Shown here: positions 1-7,886 of the stretch, piece by piece
Layout: every line of letters starts with the position of its first letter
How positions within the stretch are numbered: the stretch's first letter is position 1
DNA from: an uncultured Sphingomonas sp.
GTDB lineage: Bacteria; Pseudomonadota; Alphaproteobacteria; Sphingomonadales; Sphingomonadaceae
Length of the DNA: 34,772 bases
NCBI GenBank assembly: GCA_913777325.1
Contig: CAJYSA010000074.1
Coordinates: 1-34,772, forward strand
Reading direction: 5' to 3'
The notes under the pieces: generated by a model
What the model was told of the DNA's origin: nothing
What the model saw: only the letters and a program-made list of their open reading frames with translations
Database searches by the model: none
Program-made: the position numbers and the translations under genes

Positions 1-31
1 ACTGGAGTTCAGACGTGTGCTCTTCCGATCT
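1..31. other. Illumina TruSeq adapter remnant
   Basis: The first 31 bases begin ACTGGAGTTC and end CTCTTCCGATCT. They match the 3' part of the Illumina TruSeq read-2 adapter, which I recognise by sight. This is not genomic sequence. Any ORF running through it, on either strand, is spurious in that part. Confidence 0.97.
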
Positions 32-312
32 GCACCCGCTCGCGCTCGTCGCGCACGTCGAGGATGTTGGCGAGATTGCCGAACCGCGTCTTCAGCGACA
101 TCACGTACCGCTCGCGCAGCGGGTCGATCGGCGGATTCGTGACCTGACTGAAATTCTGGCGGAAGAACTGGCTGATGAGGCGTGGCTTGTCGCTGATGAC
201 GGCCAGCGGCGTATCGTCGCCCATCGATCCGATCGCCTCCTTGGCCGAATCGACCATCGGCGACAGGATCAGCTCCATGTCCTCCAGCGTCTGGCCGGTG
301 CTCACCGGCCAG
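32..312 (-). other. gltB: Inverted gltB fragment (chimeric contig end)
   Basis: Read on the minus strand, this stretch encodes a conserved glutamate synthase large-subunit segment. It includes GSMGDDTPLAV, FFRQNFSQVTNPPIDPLRE and YVMSLKTRFGNLANI, the junction between the amidotransferase and central domains. In an intact gltB this peptide lies just upstream of the segment that starts near base 300 on the plus strand, and on the same strand. Here it points the opposite way and ends directly in adapter, so it is a fold-back chimera. About ten to twenty codons between its last residues (RDERERVQ) and the plus-strand part appear to be missing. Its presence confirms that the native gene continued further 5' than the contig. 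Confidence 0.93.
291..312. repeat. 10-bp inverted repeat at the chimera junction
   Basis: The arms are CTGGCCGGTG (291-300) and CACCGGCCAG (303-312), separated by only CT. Both copies of CACCGGCCAG encode T-G-Q in gltB, one in the inverted part (TGQTLEDMEL) and one in the forward part (TGQHWARL). Strand switching at this microhomology explains the fold-back. Confidence 0.9.
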
Positions 313-3099
313 CATTGGGCGCGGCTGCGCGCGCACTTCGCGCGCACCGCGACCGAAATCGACTGCACCTTCGATGCCGATGGCGGCCCCGAAAAGCTGC
401 GCGCCGCGATCCAGCGCATCCGCAACGAGGCCGAACAGGCGGTGCGGCAGGGCAAGAGCGAGCTGTTCCTGACCGACGAGCACGTCTCCGAAGACCGGAT
501 CGCGATCGCCGGCGTGCTCGCGGCGGCGGCGGTGCATACGCATCTCGTCCGCCGGGGCCTGCGCTCCTACGCCTCGATCAACGTCCGTTCGGCCGAATGC
601 CTCGACACGCATTATTATGCGGTGCTGATCGGCGTCGGCGCAACGACCGTAAACGCCTATCTGGCCGAGGCGGCGATCGCCGACCGCCATGCGCGCGGGC
701 TGTTTGGCAAGCTGTCGATGGAAGAATGCACCGCGCGCCACAAGAAGGCGATCGAGGAAGGGCTGCTCAAGATCCTGTCGAAGATGGGGATCGCGGTCAT
801 CTCGTCGTACCGCGGCGGCTATAATTTCGAGGCGGTGGGCCTCAGCCGTGCGCTGGTCAACGACCTGTTCCCCGGCATGCCCGCGAAGATCAGCGGCGAG
901 GGCTATGCCTCGCTGCACGTCAACGCGACCGACCGGCACGAGGCGGCGTTCGATCAGGCGGTGGCGACGCTGCCGATCGGCGGCTTCTATCGCCAGCGCC
1001 ACGCCGGCGAGGCGCACGCCTATTCGGCGCAGTTGATGCACCTGCTCCAGACGGCGGTGTCGACCGACAGCTATTCCAGCTACCTGCAATTCTCGCGCGG
1101 CGTGTCGGACCTGCCGCCGATCTACCTGCGCGATCTGTTGCAGTTCAATTTCCCGAACGAGGGCGTCGCGGTCGATCAGGTCGAGGCGATCACCGAGATC
1201 CGCAAGCGCTTCGTAACGCCCGGCATGTCGCTGGGCGCGCTGAGCCCGGAAGCGCATGAGACGCTGGCGATCGCGATGAACCGTATCGGCGCGAAGGCGG
1301 TGTCGGGCGAAGGCGGCGAGGACAAGATCCGCTACACGCCGTATCAGAACGGCGACAACGCCAATTCGGTGATCAAGCAGGTGGCATCCGGTCGCTTCGG
1401 GGTGACGGCAGAGTATCTGAACGCCTGCGAAGAAATTGAGATCAAGGTCGCGCAGGGCGCAAAACCCGGCGAAGGCGGGCAGCTCCCGGGCTTCAAGGTG
1501 ACAGAGTTCATCGCGAAATTGCGCCATGCTACGCCGGGGGTGACACTGATTTCGCCGCCGCCGCACCATGATATCTATTCGATCGAGGATCTGGCGCAGC
1601 TCATTTACGACCTGAAGCAGATCAATCCGCGCGCGCGTGTTTGCGTCAAGCTGGTGTCGTCCGCCGGGATCGGCACGGTCGCGGCGGGCGTGGCGAAGGC
1701 GCATGCCGACGTCATCCTGGTCTCCGGCCATGTCGGCGGCACCGGCGCCAGCCCGCAAACGTCGATCAAGTACGCGGGCACGCCGTGGGAGATGGGCCTG
1801 TCCGAGGTCAACCAGGTGTTGACGCTCAACGGCCTGCGCGGGCGGATCAAGCTGCGCGCGGACGGCGGGCTGAAGACCGGGCGCGATATCGTGATCGCCG
1901 CGATTCTGGGCGCGGAGGAGTTCGGGATCGGCACGCTGTCGCTGGTCGCCATGGGCTGCATCATGGTCCGCCAGTGCCACAGCAACACCTGCCCGGTCGG
2001 CGTCTGCACGCAGGACGAGGCATTGCGCGGCAAGTTCGTCGGCACGCCCGAAAAGGTCATCAACCTGATGACCTTCATCGCCGAGGAAGTGCGCGACATC
2101 CTCGCGCGGCTCGGCGTCCGCTCGCTCGACGAGGTGATCGGGCGCACCGAATTGCTGCGGCAGGTCAGCCGCGGTGCCGAGCATCTCGACGATCTGGACC
2201 TGAACCCGATCCTCGCCAAGGTCGACGCGACCGATGCCGAGCGTCGCTTCTCGCTCAGCACGTTCCGCAACGACGTGCCCGACAGCCTCGACGCGCAGAT
2301 CATCAAGGACGCCTCGGCGGTCTTCTCGCGCGGCGAGAAGATGCAGCTGACCTATTCGGTACGCAACACGCATCGCGCGGTCGGCACGCGGCTGGCGAGC
2401 GAGATCACGCGCACCTTCGGCATGTCGAAGCTGGCCGAAAACCACGTCACGATCCGCCTGCGCGGATCGGCGGGCCAGTCGCTCGGCGCGTTCCTGTGCA
2501 GCGGCGTGACGCTGGAAGTGTTCGGCGACGCCAACGATTATGTCGGCAAGGGCCTGTCGGGCGGCAAGATCGTCGTGCGCCCGGCGGTGTCCTCGCCACT
2601 GCGCAGCCAGGAGAACACCATCTTGGGCAACACCGTCCTGTATGGCGCGACCAGCGGCAAGCTGTTCGCGGCGGGTCAGGCGGGCGAGCGCTTCGCGGTC
2701 CGCAATTCGGGCGCGACGGTGGTGGTCGAAGGCTGTGGCGCGAACGGCTGCGAATATATGACCGGCGGCGTCGCGGTCGTGCTGGGTGAGGTCGGCGCGA
2801 ACTTCGGCGCGGGCATGACCGGCGGCATGGCGTTCGTGTATGACCCGACCGGCAGCTTCGCCCGCCGCGCCAATTCCGAGAATATCGTGTGGCAGCGCGT
2901 CGCCGCCGCGCATTGGGAAGAGGTGCTGCGCGCGCTGATCGCCGAACATGTGGTAGCGACCGACAGCCGCTGGTCACGCGGGTTGCTCGACGACTGGGAC
3001 CGGTTGGTGGGGTCGTTCTGGCAGGTCGTGCCGCGCGAGATGCTGTCGCGGCTCAGCCATCCGCTCGACGATGCCGAGACGCTGGAGGCAGCGGAGTAA
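295..3099 (+). CDS. gltB: Glutamate synthase large subunit, 3' part
   Basis: This is the C-terminal two thirds (about 934 residues) of the NADPH-dependent glutamate synthase alpha subunit. The enzyme makes two glutamates from glutamine and 2-oxoglutarate. The family is about 1500 residues; the N-terminal glutaminase domain is absent because the contig starts here. Visible parts are the central domain, the FMN-binding synthase domain (from KRFVTPGMSLGALS, with GEGGEDKIRY and LISPPPHHDIYSIEDL), the [3Fe-4S] loop CIMVRQCHSNTCPVGVC, and the C-terminal beta-helix (GXGXG) domain with GKGLSGGKIVVRP. The true frame is only trustworthy from about base 295. The apparent in-frame ATG at 175 lies in the inverted chimeric part and is not a start. 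No gltD lies downstream; a palindrome and an opposite-strand gene follow. Cytoplasmic. Confidence 0.96.
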   Translation, partial: PVLTGQHWARLRAHFARTATEIDCTFDADGGPEKLRAAIQRIRNEAEQAVRQGKSELFLTDEHVSEDRIAIAGVLAAAAVHTHLVRRGLRSYASINVRSAECLDTHYYAVLIGVGATTVNAYLAEAAIADRHARGLFGKLSMEECTARHKKAIEEGLLKILSKMGIAVISSYRGGYNFEAVGLSRALVNDLFPGMPAKISGEGYASLHVNATDRHEAAFDQAVATLPIGGFYRQRHAGEAHAYSAQLMHLLQTAVSTDSYSSYLQFSRGVSDLPPIYLRDLLQFNFPNEGVAVDQVEAITEIRKRFVTPGMSLGALSPEAHETLAIAMNRIGAKAVSGEGGEDKIRYTPYQNGDNANSVIKQVASGRFGVTAEYLNACEEIEIKVAQGAKPGEGGQLPGFKVTEFIAKLRHATPGVTLISPPPHHDIYSIEDLAQLIYDLKQINPRARVCVKLVSSAGIGTVAAGVAKAHADVILVSGHVGGTGASPQTSIKYAGTPWEMGLSEVNQVLTLNGLRGRIKLRADGGLKTGRDIVIAAILGAEEFGIGTLSLVAMGCIMVRQCHSNTCPVGVCTQDEALRGKFVGTPEKVINLMTFIAEEVRDILARLGVRSLDEVIGRTELLRQVSRGAEHLDDLDLNPILAKVDATDAERRFSLSTFRNDVPDSLDAQIIKDASAVFSRGEKMQLTYSVRNTHRAVGTRLASEITRTFGMSKLAENHVTIRLRGSAGQSLGAFLCSGVTLEVFGDANDYVGKGLSGGKIVVRPAVSSPLRSQENTILGNTVLYGATSGKLFAAGQAGERFAVRNSGATVVVEGCGANGCEYMTGGVAVVLGEVGANFGAGMTGGMAFVYDPTGSFARRANSENIVWQRVAAAHWEEVLRALIAEHVVATDSRWSRGLLDDWDRLVGSFWQVVPREMLSRLSHPLDDAETLEAAE

Positions 3100-3112
3100 G
3101 GCCGAGCCTACG

Positions 3113-3153
3113 CCGTCATTGCGAGCGCGGCTTCGCTGCGCTCGCAATGACGG
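3113..3153. repeat. Palindromic intergenic repeat, short form
   Basis: There are 15-bp perfect arms, CCGTCATTGCGAGCG (3113-3127) and its complement (3139-3153), around an 11-nt loop. It shares its arm core with the longer palindrome at 3735-3813, so both belong to one dispersed family. It lies between the convergent gltB and the membrane-protein gene and could fold into a terminator-like hairpin, but no T-run follows. Confidence 0.85.
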
Positions 3154-3160
3154 ACCGTTG

Positions 3161-3664
3161 TCACACCCGCCGCGCGAGCCGCCAGCGCCACACGAGCCAC
3201 GGCGTCCCCGCGGCCAGCGCAAGCACCGGCCACCCGCCATCGGTGCGCCACAGGTAACCCGCCCCCGCCACCAACACCGCCAGCGTCAGCAACGCCGCGA
3301 TCACCGGTGCGTGGAGCCGCCGCGCCAGCCACGCCGCCAAGGCCAGCGCCGCGACCGCGTTGACCGCAAGCCACAGATAAGACGCCCCGGGCGACAACGC
3401 GCCCACCATCGGCACCTTGACCGTCGCGTAGCCGATCATCCGGTTCGGAAAGGTATCGGCGGCGAGATGCAACCCGGTCCCGGCCCCAACCCCACACGCC
3501 GCCGGATGCCAACGCCGGCGCGCGAGCAGCGCGCAGGCCGGCACGATACTGTGCGTCAGCGCGCTGCGATGCCCAAGCCACAGCCGCAGGTCGAGATCGG
3601 GCAAGGTCAGCCCGATCAGGAAGGCGACGAAGGTGACGAGCGCGGCGATCAGGGCAGGCGGCAT
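3161..3664 (-). CDS. YdjM-like membrane-bound metal-dependent hydrolase (putative)
   Basis: A protein of 167 residues with about four hydrophobic segments. Near the N-terminus the order PDLDLRLW followed by HRSALTHSI resembles the D-x-D and HR-x-x-THS signature of the YdjM family (inner-membrane metal-dependent hydrolases). Further HLAADTFPNRMIG also fits. The catalytic role in this family is predicted, not proven. I chose the ATG at 3664; an in-frame GTG at 3685 is possible, and neither has a convincing ribosome-binding site. It lies alone, flanked by two copies of the same palindromic repeat and convergent with gltB. A second long minus-strand frame over the same region is a shadow of the high GC content. 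Confidence 0.65.
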   Translation of the reverse strand: MPPALIAALVTFVAFLIGLTLPDLDLRLWLGHRSALTHSIVPACALLARRRWHPAACGVGAGTGLHLAADTFPNRMIGYATVKVPMVGALSPGASYLWLAVNAVAALALAAWLARRLHAPVIAALLTLAVLVAGAGYLWRTDGGWPVLALAAGTPWLVWRWRLARRV

Positions 3665-3734
3665 GTCGCCGCAGGTGGCACGCACGCGCGGTAACGTCCA
3701 CGTTCGTCGCTTGGGTAGGGCCGCTTAGACTAAC

Positions 3735-3813
3735 CCGTCATTGCGAGCGAAGCGAAGCAATCCAGGGCGTCCTGGTCCGGCGCTGGATTGCTTCGCTTCG
3801 CTCGCAATGACGG
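3735..3813. repeat. Palindromic intergenic repeat, long form
   Basis: The arms are 31 nt and perfectly complementary (3735-3765 and 3783-3813) around a 17-nt loop. The arm starts CCGTCATTGCGAGCGAAGCG and continues AAGCAATCCAG. Such elements are common in sphingomonad and other alphaproteobacterial intergenic regions. It lies just downstream of the last gene of the valine operon (mmsB ends at 3825), so as RNA it could act as a 3' stabilising or terminating hairpin. Confidence 0.92.
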
Positions 3814-3824
3814 AAGGGTGATCC

Positions 3825-4709
3825 TTACGCGCGCGGCGCTGCCAGCATCCGGATGATCCCCGAGAAGTCCAGCCCGCCCTGCCCGGCATCCACGAACGCC
3901 TGGTACAGGTCACGCGCGCGCGTTCCCATCGGCACTTGCGCATCGGCGCTTTCCGCCGCGCCCATCGCCAGCTCCAGATCCTTGAGCATCAACGCCCCCG
4001 CGAATCCGCCCTTATATTCGCGATCGGCGGGCGACTCCGGCCCGACCCCCGGGACCGGGCAATAGGAGGTCATCGACCAGCTCTGCCCGGTCGCCTTGCT
4101 GGAGATATCGTAGAAGGTCTGCGCATCCAGGCCCAGTTTTTCCGCCAGCACGAACGCCTCGCACGTGGCGGCCATCGTCGCGCCCAGGATCAGGTTGTTG
4201 CACATCTTGGCCACCTGACCCGCGCCACTGTCACCCGCGTGGATCACCGCCTTCCCCATGTCGTCAAGGAACGGGCGCGCGCGATCGAACGCCGCCGCCG
4301 GGCCACCAACCATGAAGGTCAGCGTGCCCGCCTGCGCCGCCGCGATCCCGCCGGAAACCGGCGCGTCAACCGCTGCGATCCCCCGCGCCGCCGCCTCGGC
4401 CGCGATGCGGCGCGCGGTGGCGAGGTCGATCGTCGAACAGTCGATCAACACGGTGTCGGCGGCGACATCCGACAGGCTCTCGGCATAGACCTGTGCGACA
4501 TGCGCGCCGGCGGGCAGCATCGTGATGACCGCCTCCGCACCCTCTGCCGCCGCGTGTGCCGATCCGACGGGCAGGCAGCCCGCCGCCTTCGCCGCGTCCA
4601 ACGCAGCCGCCGACAGATCGAAGGCACGAACGTCATGTCCCTTCTTCGCCAGATTGGCGGCCATCCCGCCGCCCATATTGCCCAGCCCGATGAACCCGAC
4701 GCGCGCCAT
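3825..4709 (-). CDS. mmsB: 3-hydroxyisobutyrate dehydrogenase
   Basis: Oxidises 3-hydroxyisobutyrate to methylmalonate semialdehyde with NAD+ in valine degradation. The protein has 294 residues, normal for the family. The N-terminal Rossmann motif GLGNMG is at residues 8-13, the substrate-binding motif DAPVSGG at 115-121, and the catalytic lysine is K168 in GQVAKMCNN. A longer frame starts at 4736, but the ATG at 4709 is preceded by GGAGAGG and gives the usual family start MARVGFIGLG. It is the last gene of the valine operon, 11 bases after the enoyl-CoA hydratase gene. A long palindrome follows. Confidence 0.95.
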   Translation of the reverse strand: MARVGFIGLGNMGGGMAANLAKKGHDVRAFDLSAAALDAAKAAGCLPVGSAHAAAEGAEAVITMLPAGAHVAQVYAESLSDVAADTVLIDCSTIDLATARRIAAEAAARGIAAVDAPVSGGIAAAQAGTLTFMVGGPAAAFDRARPFLDDMGKAVIHAGDSGAGQVAKMCNNLILGATMAATCEAFVLAEKLGLDAQTFYDISSKATGQSWSMTSYCPVPGVGPESPADREYKGGFAGALMLKDLELAMGAAESADAQVPMGTRARDLYQAFVDAGQGGLDFSGIIRMLAAPRA

Positions 4710-4720
4710 GATGGCCTCTC

Positions 4721-5497
4721 CTATTTGCCCGTCCACTGGCCGGGGCGCTTCTCAACGAATGCCGCCATGCCTTCCTTCTGATCGGCGGTGCCGAACAGGC
4801 CGTGGAACAGCCGTCGCTCGAACTGCACGCCTTGCGCGAGCGTCGTCTCGAACGCCGCGTTAACCATTTCCTTGTTCGCCAGCACCGCCAGCGGCGCCAT
4901 GTCGGCGATCGTCTGCGCGGTCTTCACCGCTTCCTCGACCAGCTCGGCGGCGGGAATTATGCGGCTGACCAGCCCGGCGCGCTCCGCCTCGGCGGCGTCC
5001 ATCATCCGGCCTGTCAGGCACATCTCCATCGCCTTGGCCTTACCGACCGCGCGCGCCAGCCGCTGCGATCCGCCCATGCCCGGCGTCACGGCCAGCTTCA
5101 CCTCGGGCTGACCGAATTTGGCGGTGTCGGCGGCGAGGATGAAGTCACACATCATCGCCAGTTCGCACCCGCCGCCCAGCGCATAACCGGCGACCGCCGC
5201 GATGATCGGCTTGCGCGTCTGCGTCAGCCGTTCGTAGCCGGCGAAGAAATTGCCGCCATACATGTCGGCAAAGCCCTGTGCGGACATCTCCTTGATGTCG
5301 GCCCCGGCGGCAAACGCCTTCTCGCTGCCGGTCAGCACCGCGCAGCCTTGGGTCGCATCGCCATCGAAGACGGCAAGCGCGGCCAACAGGTCGGCCAGCA
5401 CCTGCGAATTCAGCGCGTTCAGCGCCTTGGGACGGTTCAGCGTGATGAGCGTCACGCCGCTGCGCTGCTCGACCAGGATCGTATCGTATTCGGGCAT
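4721..5497 (-). CDS. Enoyl-CoA hydratase (probably methacrylyl-CoA hydratase)
   Basis: A crotonase-fold hydratase of 258 residues. The oxyanion-hole motif AGADIKEM is at residues 64-71. The two catalytic glutamates are E112 (GGGCELAM) and E132 (FGQPEVKL), matching the Glu144/Glu164 pair of mitochondrial hydratase. From its position between the 3-hydroxyisobutyryl-CoA hydrolase and mmsB, the likely substrate is methacrylyl-CoA, hydrated to 3-hydroxyisobutyryl-CoA. Crotonases are often broad, so it may also serve short-chain fatty acid oxidation. The start ATG has GGGAGAAG upstream. It is separated from the hydrolase gene by 167 bases that hold a palindromic repeat. Confidence 0.93.
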   Translation of the reverse strand: MPEYDTILVEQRSGVTLITLNRPKALNALNSQVLADLLAALAVFDGDATQGCAVLTGSEKAFAAGADIKEMSAQGFADMYGGNFFAGYERLTQTRKPIIAAVAGYALGGGCELAMMCDFILAADTAKFGQPEVKLAVTPGMGGSQRLARAVGKAKAMEMCLTGRMMDAAEAERAGLVSRIIPAAELVEEAVKTAQTIADMAPLAVLANKEMVNAAFETTLAQGVQFERRLFHGLFGTADQKEGMAAFVEKRPGQWTGK

Positions 5498-5564
5498 CTA
5501 TCGCTTCTCCCGTCGCCCCTGTCCAGGCAGGGGCCGATGACTGTCTGGTGGGCGCCACGCCCAA

Positions 5565-5632
5565 CCGTTCGTGCTGAGCCTGTCGAAGCACGTGCCCTGC
5601 CACGCGTCCTTCGACAAGCTCAGGACGAACGG
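5565..5632. repeat. Palindromic intergenic repeat, second family
   Basis: The 24-nt arms (5565-5588 and 5609-5632) differ at two positions and enclose a 20-nt spacer. The arm begins CCGTTCGTGCTGAGCC and ends TGTCGAAG. This is a different family from the repeats at 3113 and 3735, and it is also widespread in sphingomonads. It sits inside the valine operon, in the 167-base gap between the hydrolase and hydratase genes. In the transcript it would form a long hairpin that might cause partial termination or protect an RNA end. Confidence 0.9.
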
Positions 5633-5664
5633 GGCTATGCCGGCACCGGCAGGCTGCGACCGCG

Positions 5665-6705
5665 TCAATCCGGCGTCCACGCTTCGTCCTCGGGCAGCGG
5701 CGCAAAGATGCGGTCGACCATGTGATCGCTGACGCCATCGACGGTGGCGGGTTCCCAGCGTGGCGCATTGTCCTTGTCGACGATCAGCGCACGAACCCCC
5801 TCGGCGAAGTCCGGGCGCTGTACCACGCGGCACGCGACCGCAAATTCCTGCCGCATCTCGTCGGCGAACGTGGCCATGCCCGCCGCATCCTTCAGCAGCT
5901 TCAGCGACACCTTCATCGACAGCGGCGACTTGGTGGCAAGCGTGTCGCGCGTCGCGCGCGCGAAGTCGCCATCGTCCGCCGCCAGCGCGGCAAGCACGTC
6001 GTCCAGATCGTCGCTGGCGAACAGCCGGTCGATATCGTCGCGGTGCGACAGGATCGTCGCCTCGGGCGCGGGTTCGGCGAGCGACGTCAGCACCGCCGCG
6101 ATCGCGTCGGGCTCGGCGACGATGCGCGCCTTGGCCTCCTCGACCCGCGCGGCGGGCAGATAGTGCGTCGCCAGCCCCAGCGCGAGTGCCTCCGCCCCGT
6201 CGAGCCGCGCGCCGGTCAGCGCCAGATACTGGCCGATCCGGCCCGGCAACCGCGAGAGATACCAGCCGCCGCCGACATCGGGGAACAGGCCGATCCCCGT
6301 CTCCGGCATCGCGAGCCGCGTGTGTTCGGTCGCCACGCGGTAGCGGCACGGCTGCGACACACCGACGCCGCCGCCCATCGTGATTCCGTCCATGAAGGCG
6401 ACCGTGTCCTTCACATAGGCGAACAGCCGGTGGTTCATGCGATATTCGGTGTGGAAGAAGGCGCGCGCGTCGGCGCCGTCGGTCGCCCCACTGCCCGCGA
6501 GCATGCGGATATCCCCGCCCGCGCAGAAGCCGCGACCCTCCGCATGATCGATGACGACGCATCGCACCGCTTCGTCGGCCCGCCACGCTTCCAACGCATC
6601 GAGGATGCCCGCGCACATCGCCGCGTTCAGCGCATGGATCGCCTTCGGTCGGTTGAGCCGGAGCCGACCGACCGCGCCTTCGGTGGTGACGATCAGATCC
6701 GTCAT
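5665..6705 (-). CDS. 3-hydroxyisobutyryl-CoA hydrolase
   Basis: A 346-residue crotonase-superfamily thioesterase that releases free 3-hydroxyisobutyrate from its CoA ester, committing valine carbon to mmsB. The length and the motifs FCAGGDIRML (60-69) and MPETGIGLFPDVGGGW (133-148) separate it from the 260-residue hydratases. The C-terminal part ends in the typical HIBYL-CoA hydrolase region. The gene starts 25 bases after the acyl-CoA dehydrogenase stop; only a weak GGGATG ribosome-binding site is visible. A palindromic repeat follows it. Confidence 0.94.
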   Translation of the reverse strand: MTDLIVTTEGAVGRLRLNRPKAIHALNAAMCAGILDALEAWRADEAVRCVVIDHAEGRGFCAGGDIRMLAGSGATDGADARAFFHTEYRMNHRLFAYVKDTVAFMDGITMGGGVGVSQPCRYRVATEHTRLAMPETGIGLFPDVGGGWYLSRLPGRIGQYLALTGARLDGAEALALGLATHYLPAARVEEAKARIVAEPDAIAAVLTSLAEPAPEATILSHRDDIDRLFASDDLDDVLAALAADDGDFARATRDTLATKSPLSMKVSLKLLKDAAGMATFADEMRQEFAVACRVVQRPDFAEGVRALIVDKDNAPRWEPATVDGVSDHMVDRIFAPLPEDEAWTPD

Positions 6706-6730
6706 GCTGCCATCCCCAGCTGTGTGAGCA

Positions 6731-7876
6731 TCACGCCTTCACCAGATCGCGACCGATGATCATCCGCATCACCTGATTGGTGCCCTCCAGGATCGAATGG
6801 ACGCGCAGGTCGCGCCAGAAGCGTTCGATCGGATAGTCCATCAGATAGCCGTAGCCGCCGTGAAGTTGCAGCGCGCGATCGACGATGCTGGAGCCGCTAT
6901 CGGTCGCCAGCCGCTTGGCCATCGCGGCGAAGCGCGTCTTGTCGGGGGCGTTCGCGGTCACCTTGGCAGCGGCCACGTAGAGCAGGTAGCGCGCCGCCTG
7001 CAGGTCCGTCTCCATGTCGGCCAGCGTGAATTGCGTGTTCTGGAAGTCGCCGATTGCCTTGCCGAACTGCTTGCGATCACGGGTGTAGGCGATCGCCTCG
7101 TCGAGGCAGCGCTGCGCGCCGCCCAGCGAGCAGGCCCCGATGTTCAGCCGCCCGCCGTCCAGCCCGGCCATCGCGAAGCGGAATCCTTCGCCCTCCTCGC
7201 CGACGCGATTTTCGACCGGCACGCGGACATTGTCGAACGTCACGGCGCGGGTCGGCTGCGCGTGCCAGCCCAGCTTGCGCTCGTTCGCGCCGAACGACAC
7301 GCCCGCCATGTCCTTTTCGATCACCAGGCACGAGATGCCCTTTGCGCCGTCCTCCCCGGTGCGGACCATCGTGACGTAGATCTCGTTTTCACCCGCGCCC
7401 GAGATGAATTGCTTCGTCCCGTTGACGACATAATGGTCGCCCTCGCGCCGGGCGGTGGTGCGCAGCGCGGCGGCGTCCGATCCCGACGACGGCTCGGTCA
7501 GGCAGTAACTTGCGATCCGCTCCATCGTGACCAAATCGGGCAGATAGCGTCCCTTGAGTTCCGCCGAGCCGAAGCGGTCGATCATCCAGCTCGCCATATT
7601 GTGGATCGAGATGAACGCGCTGGTGGCGGGGCAGCCATAGGCCATCGCCTCCATGATCAGCGCCGCCTCCAGCCGGCCCAGGTTGATCCCGCCACTCTCC
7701 TCGCTGACGTAGATCGCGGCAAAGCCGAGCTCGGCGGCGGCCTTGATCGTGTCGCGCGGGAAGAGGTGCTTCTCATCCCATTCCGCCGCGAACGGGGTGA
7801 TGCGATCGGCGGTGAAGCGGCGCGCCAGCTCCTGGATCTCGCGCTGGTCGTCTGTCAGGTCGAACTGATCGGTCAT
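6731..7876 (-). CDS. Isobutyryl-CoA dehydrogenase (acyl-CoA dehydrogenase family)
   Basis: A FAD enzyme of 381 residues that oxidises isobutyryl-CoA to methacrylyl-CoA and passes electrons to electron-transfer flavoprotein. Signatures are YCLTEPSSGSDA (124-135), LQLHGGYGY (337-345) and the catalytic glutamate E364 in ILEGTNQVMR. The last motif matches the ACAD8/short-branched type. Two in-frame ATGs lie at 7882 and 7876. GAGG is only 2 nt from the first and 8 nt from the second, so I chose 7876. Neighbouring mmsA, hydrolase and mmsB support isobutyryl-CoA as substrate; 2-methylbutyryl-CoA is also possible. Confidence 0.93.
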   Translation of the reverse strand: MTDQFDLTDDQREIQELARRFTADRITPFAAEWDEKHLFPRDTIKAAAELGFAAIYVSEESGGINLGRLEAALIMEAMAYGCPATSAFISIHNMASWMIDRFGSAELKGRYLPDLVTMERIASYCLTEPSSGSDAAALRTTARREGDHYVVNGTKQFISGAGENEIYVTMVRTGEDGAKGISCLVIEKDMAGVSFGANERKLGWHAQPTRAVTFDNVRVPVENRVGEEGEGFRFAMAGLDGGRLNIGACSLGGAQRCLDEAIAYTRDRKQFGKAIGDFQNTQFTLADMETDLQAARYLLYVAAAKVTANAPDKTRFAAMAKRLATDSGSSIVDRALQLHGGYGYLMDYPIERFWRDLRVHSILEGTNQVMRMIIGRDLVKA

Positions 7877-7886
7877 CGTCATATCC

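Noticed and set aside
32-312. Genuine genomic inversion or phase-variable gltB
   Set aside because: The inverted part ends directly in sequencing adapter and the junction is a short palindromic microhomology, both typical of a library artefact.
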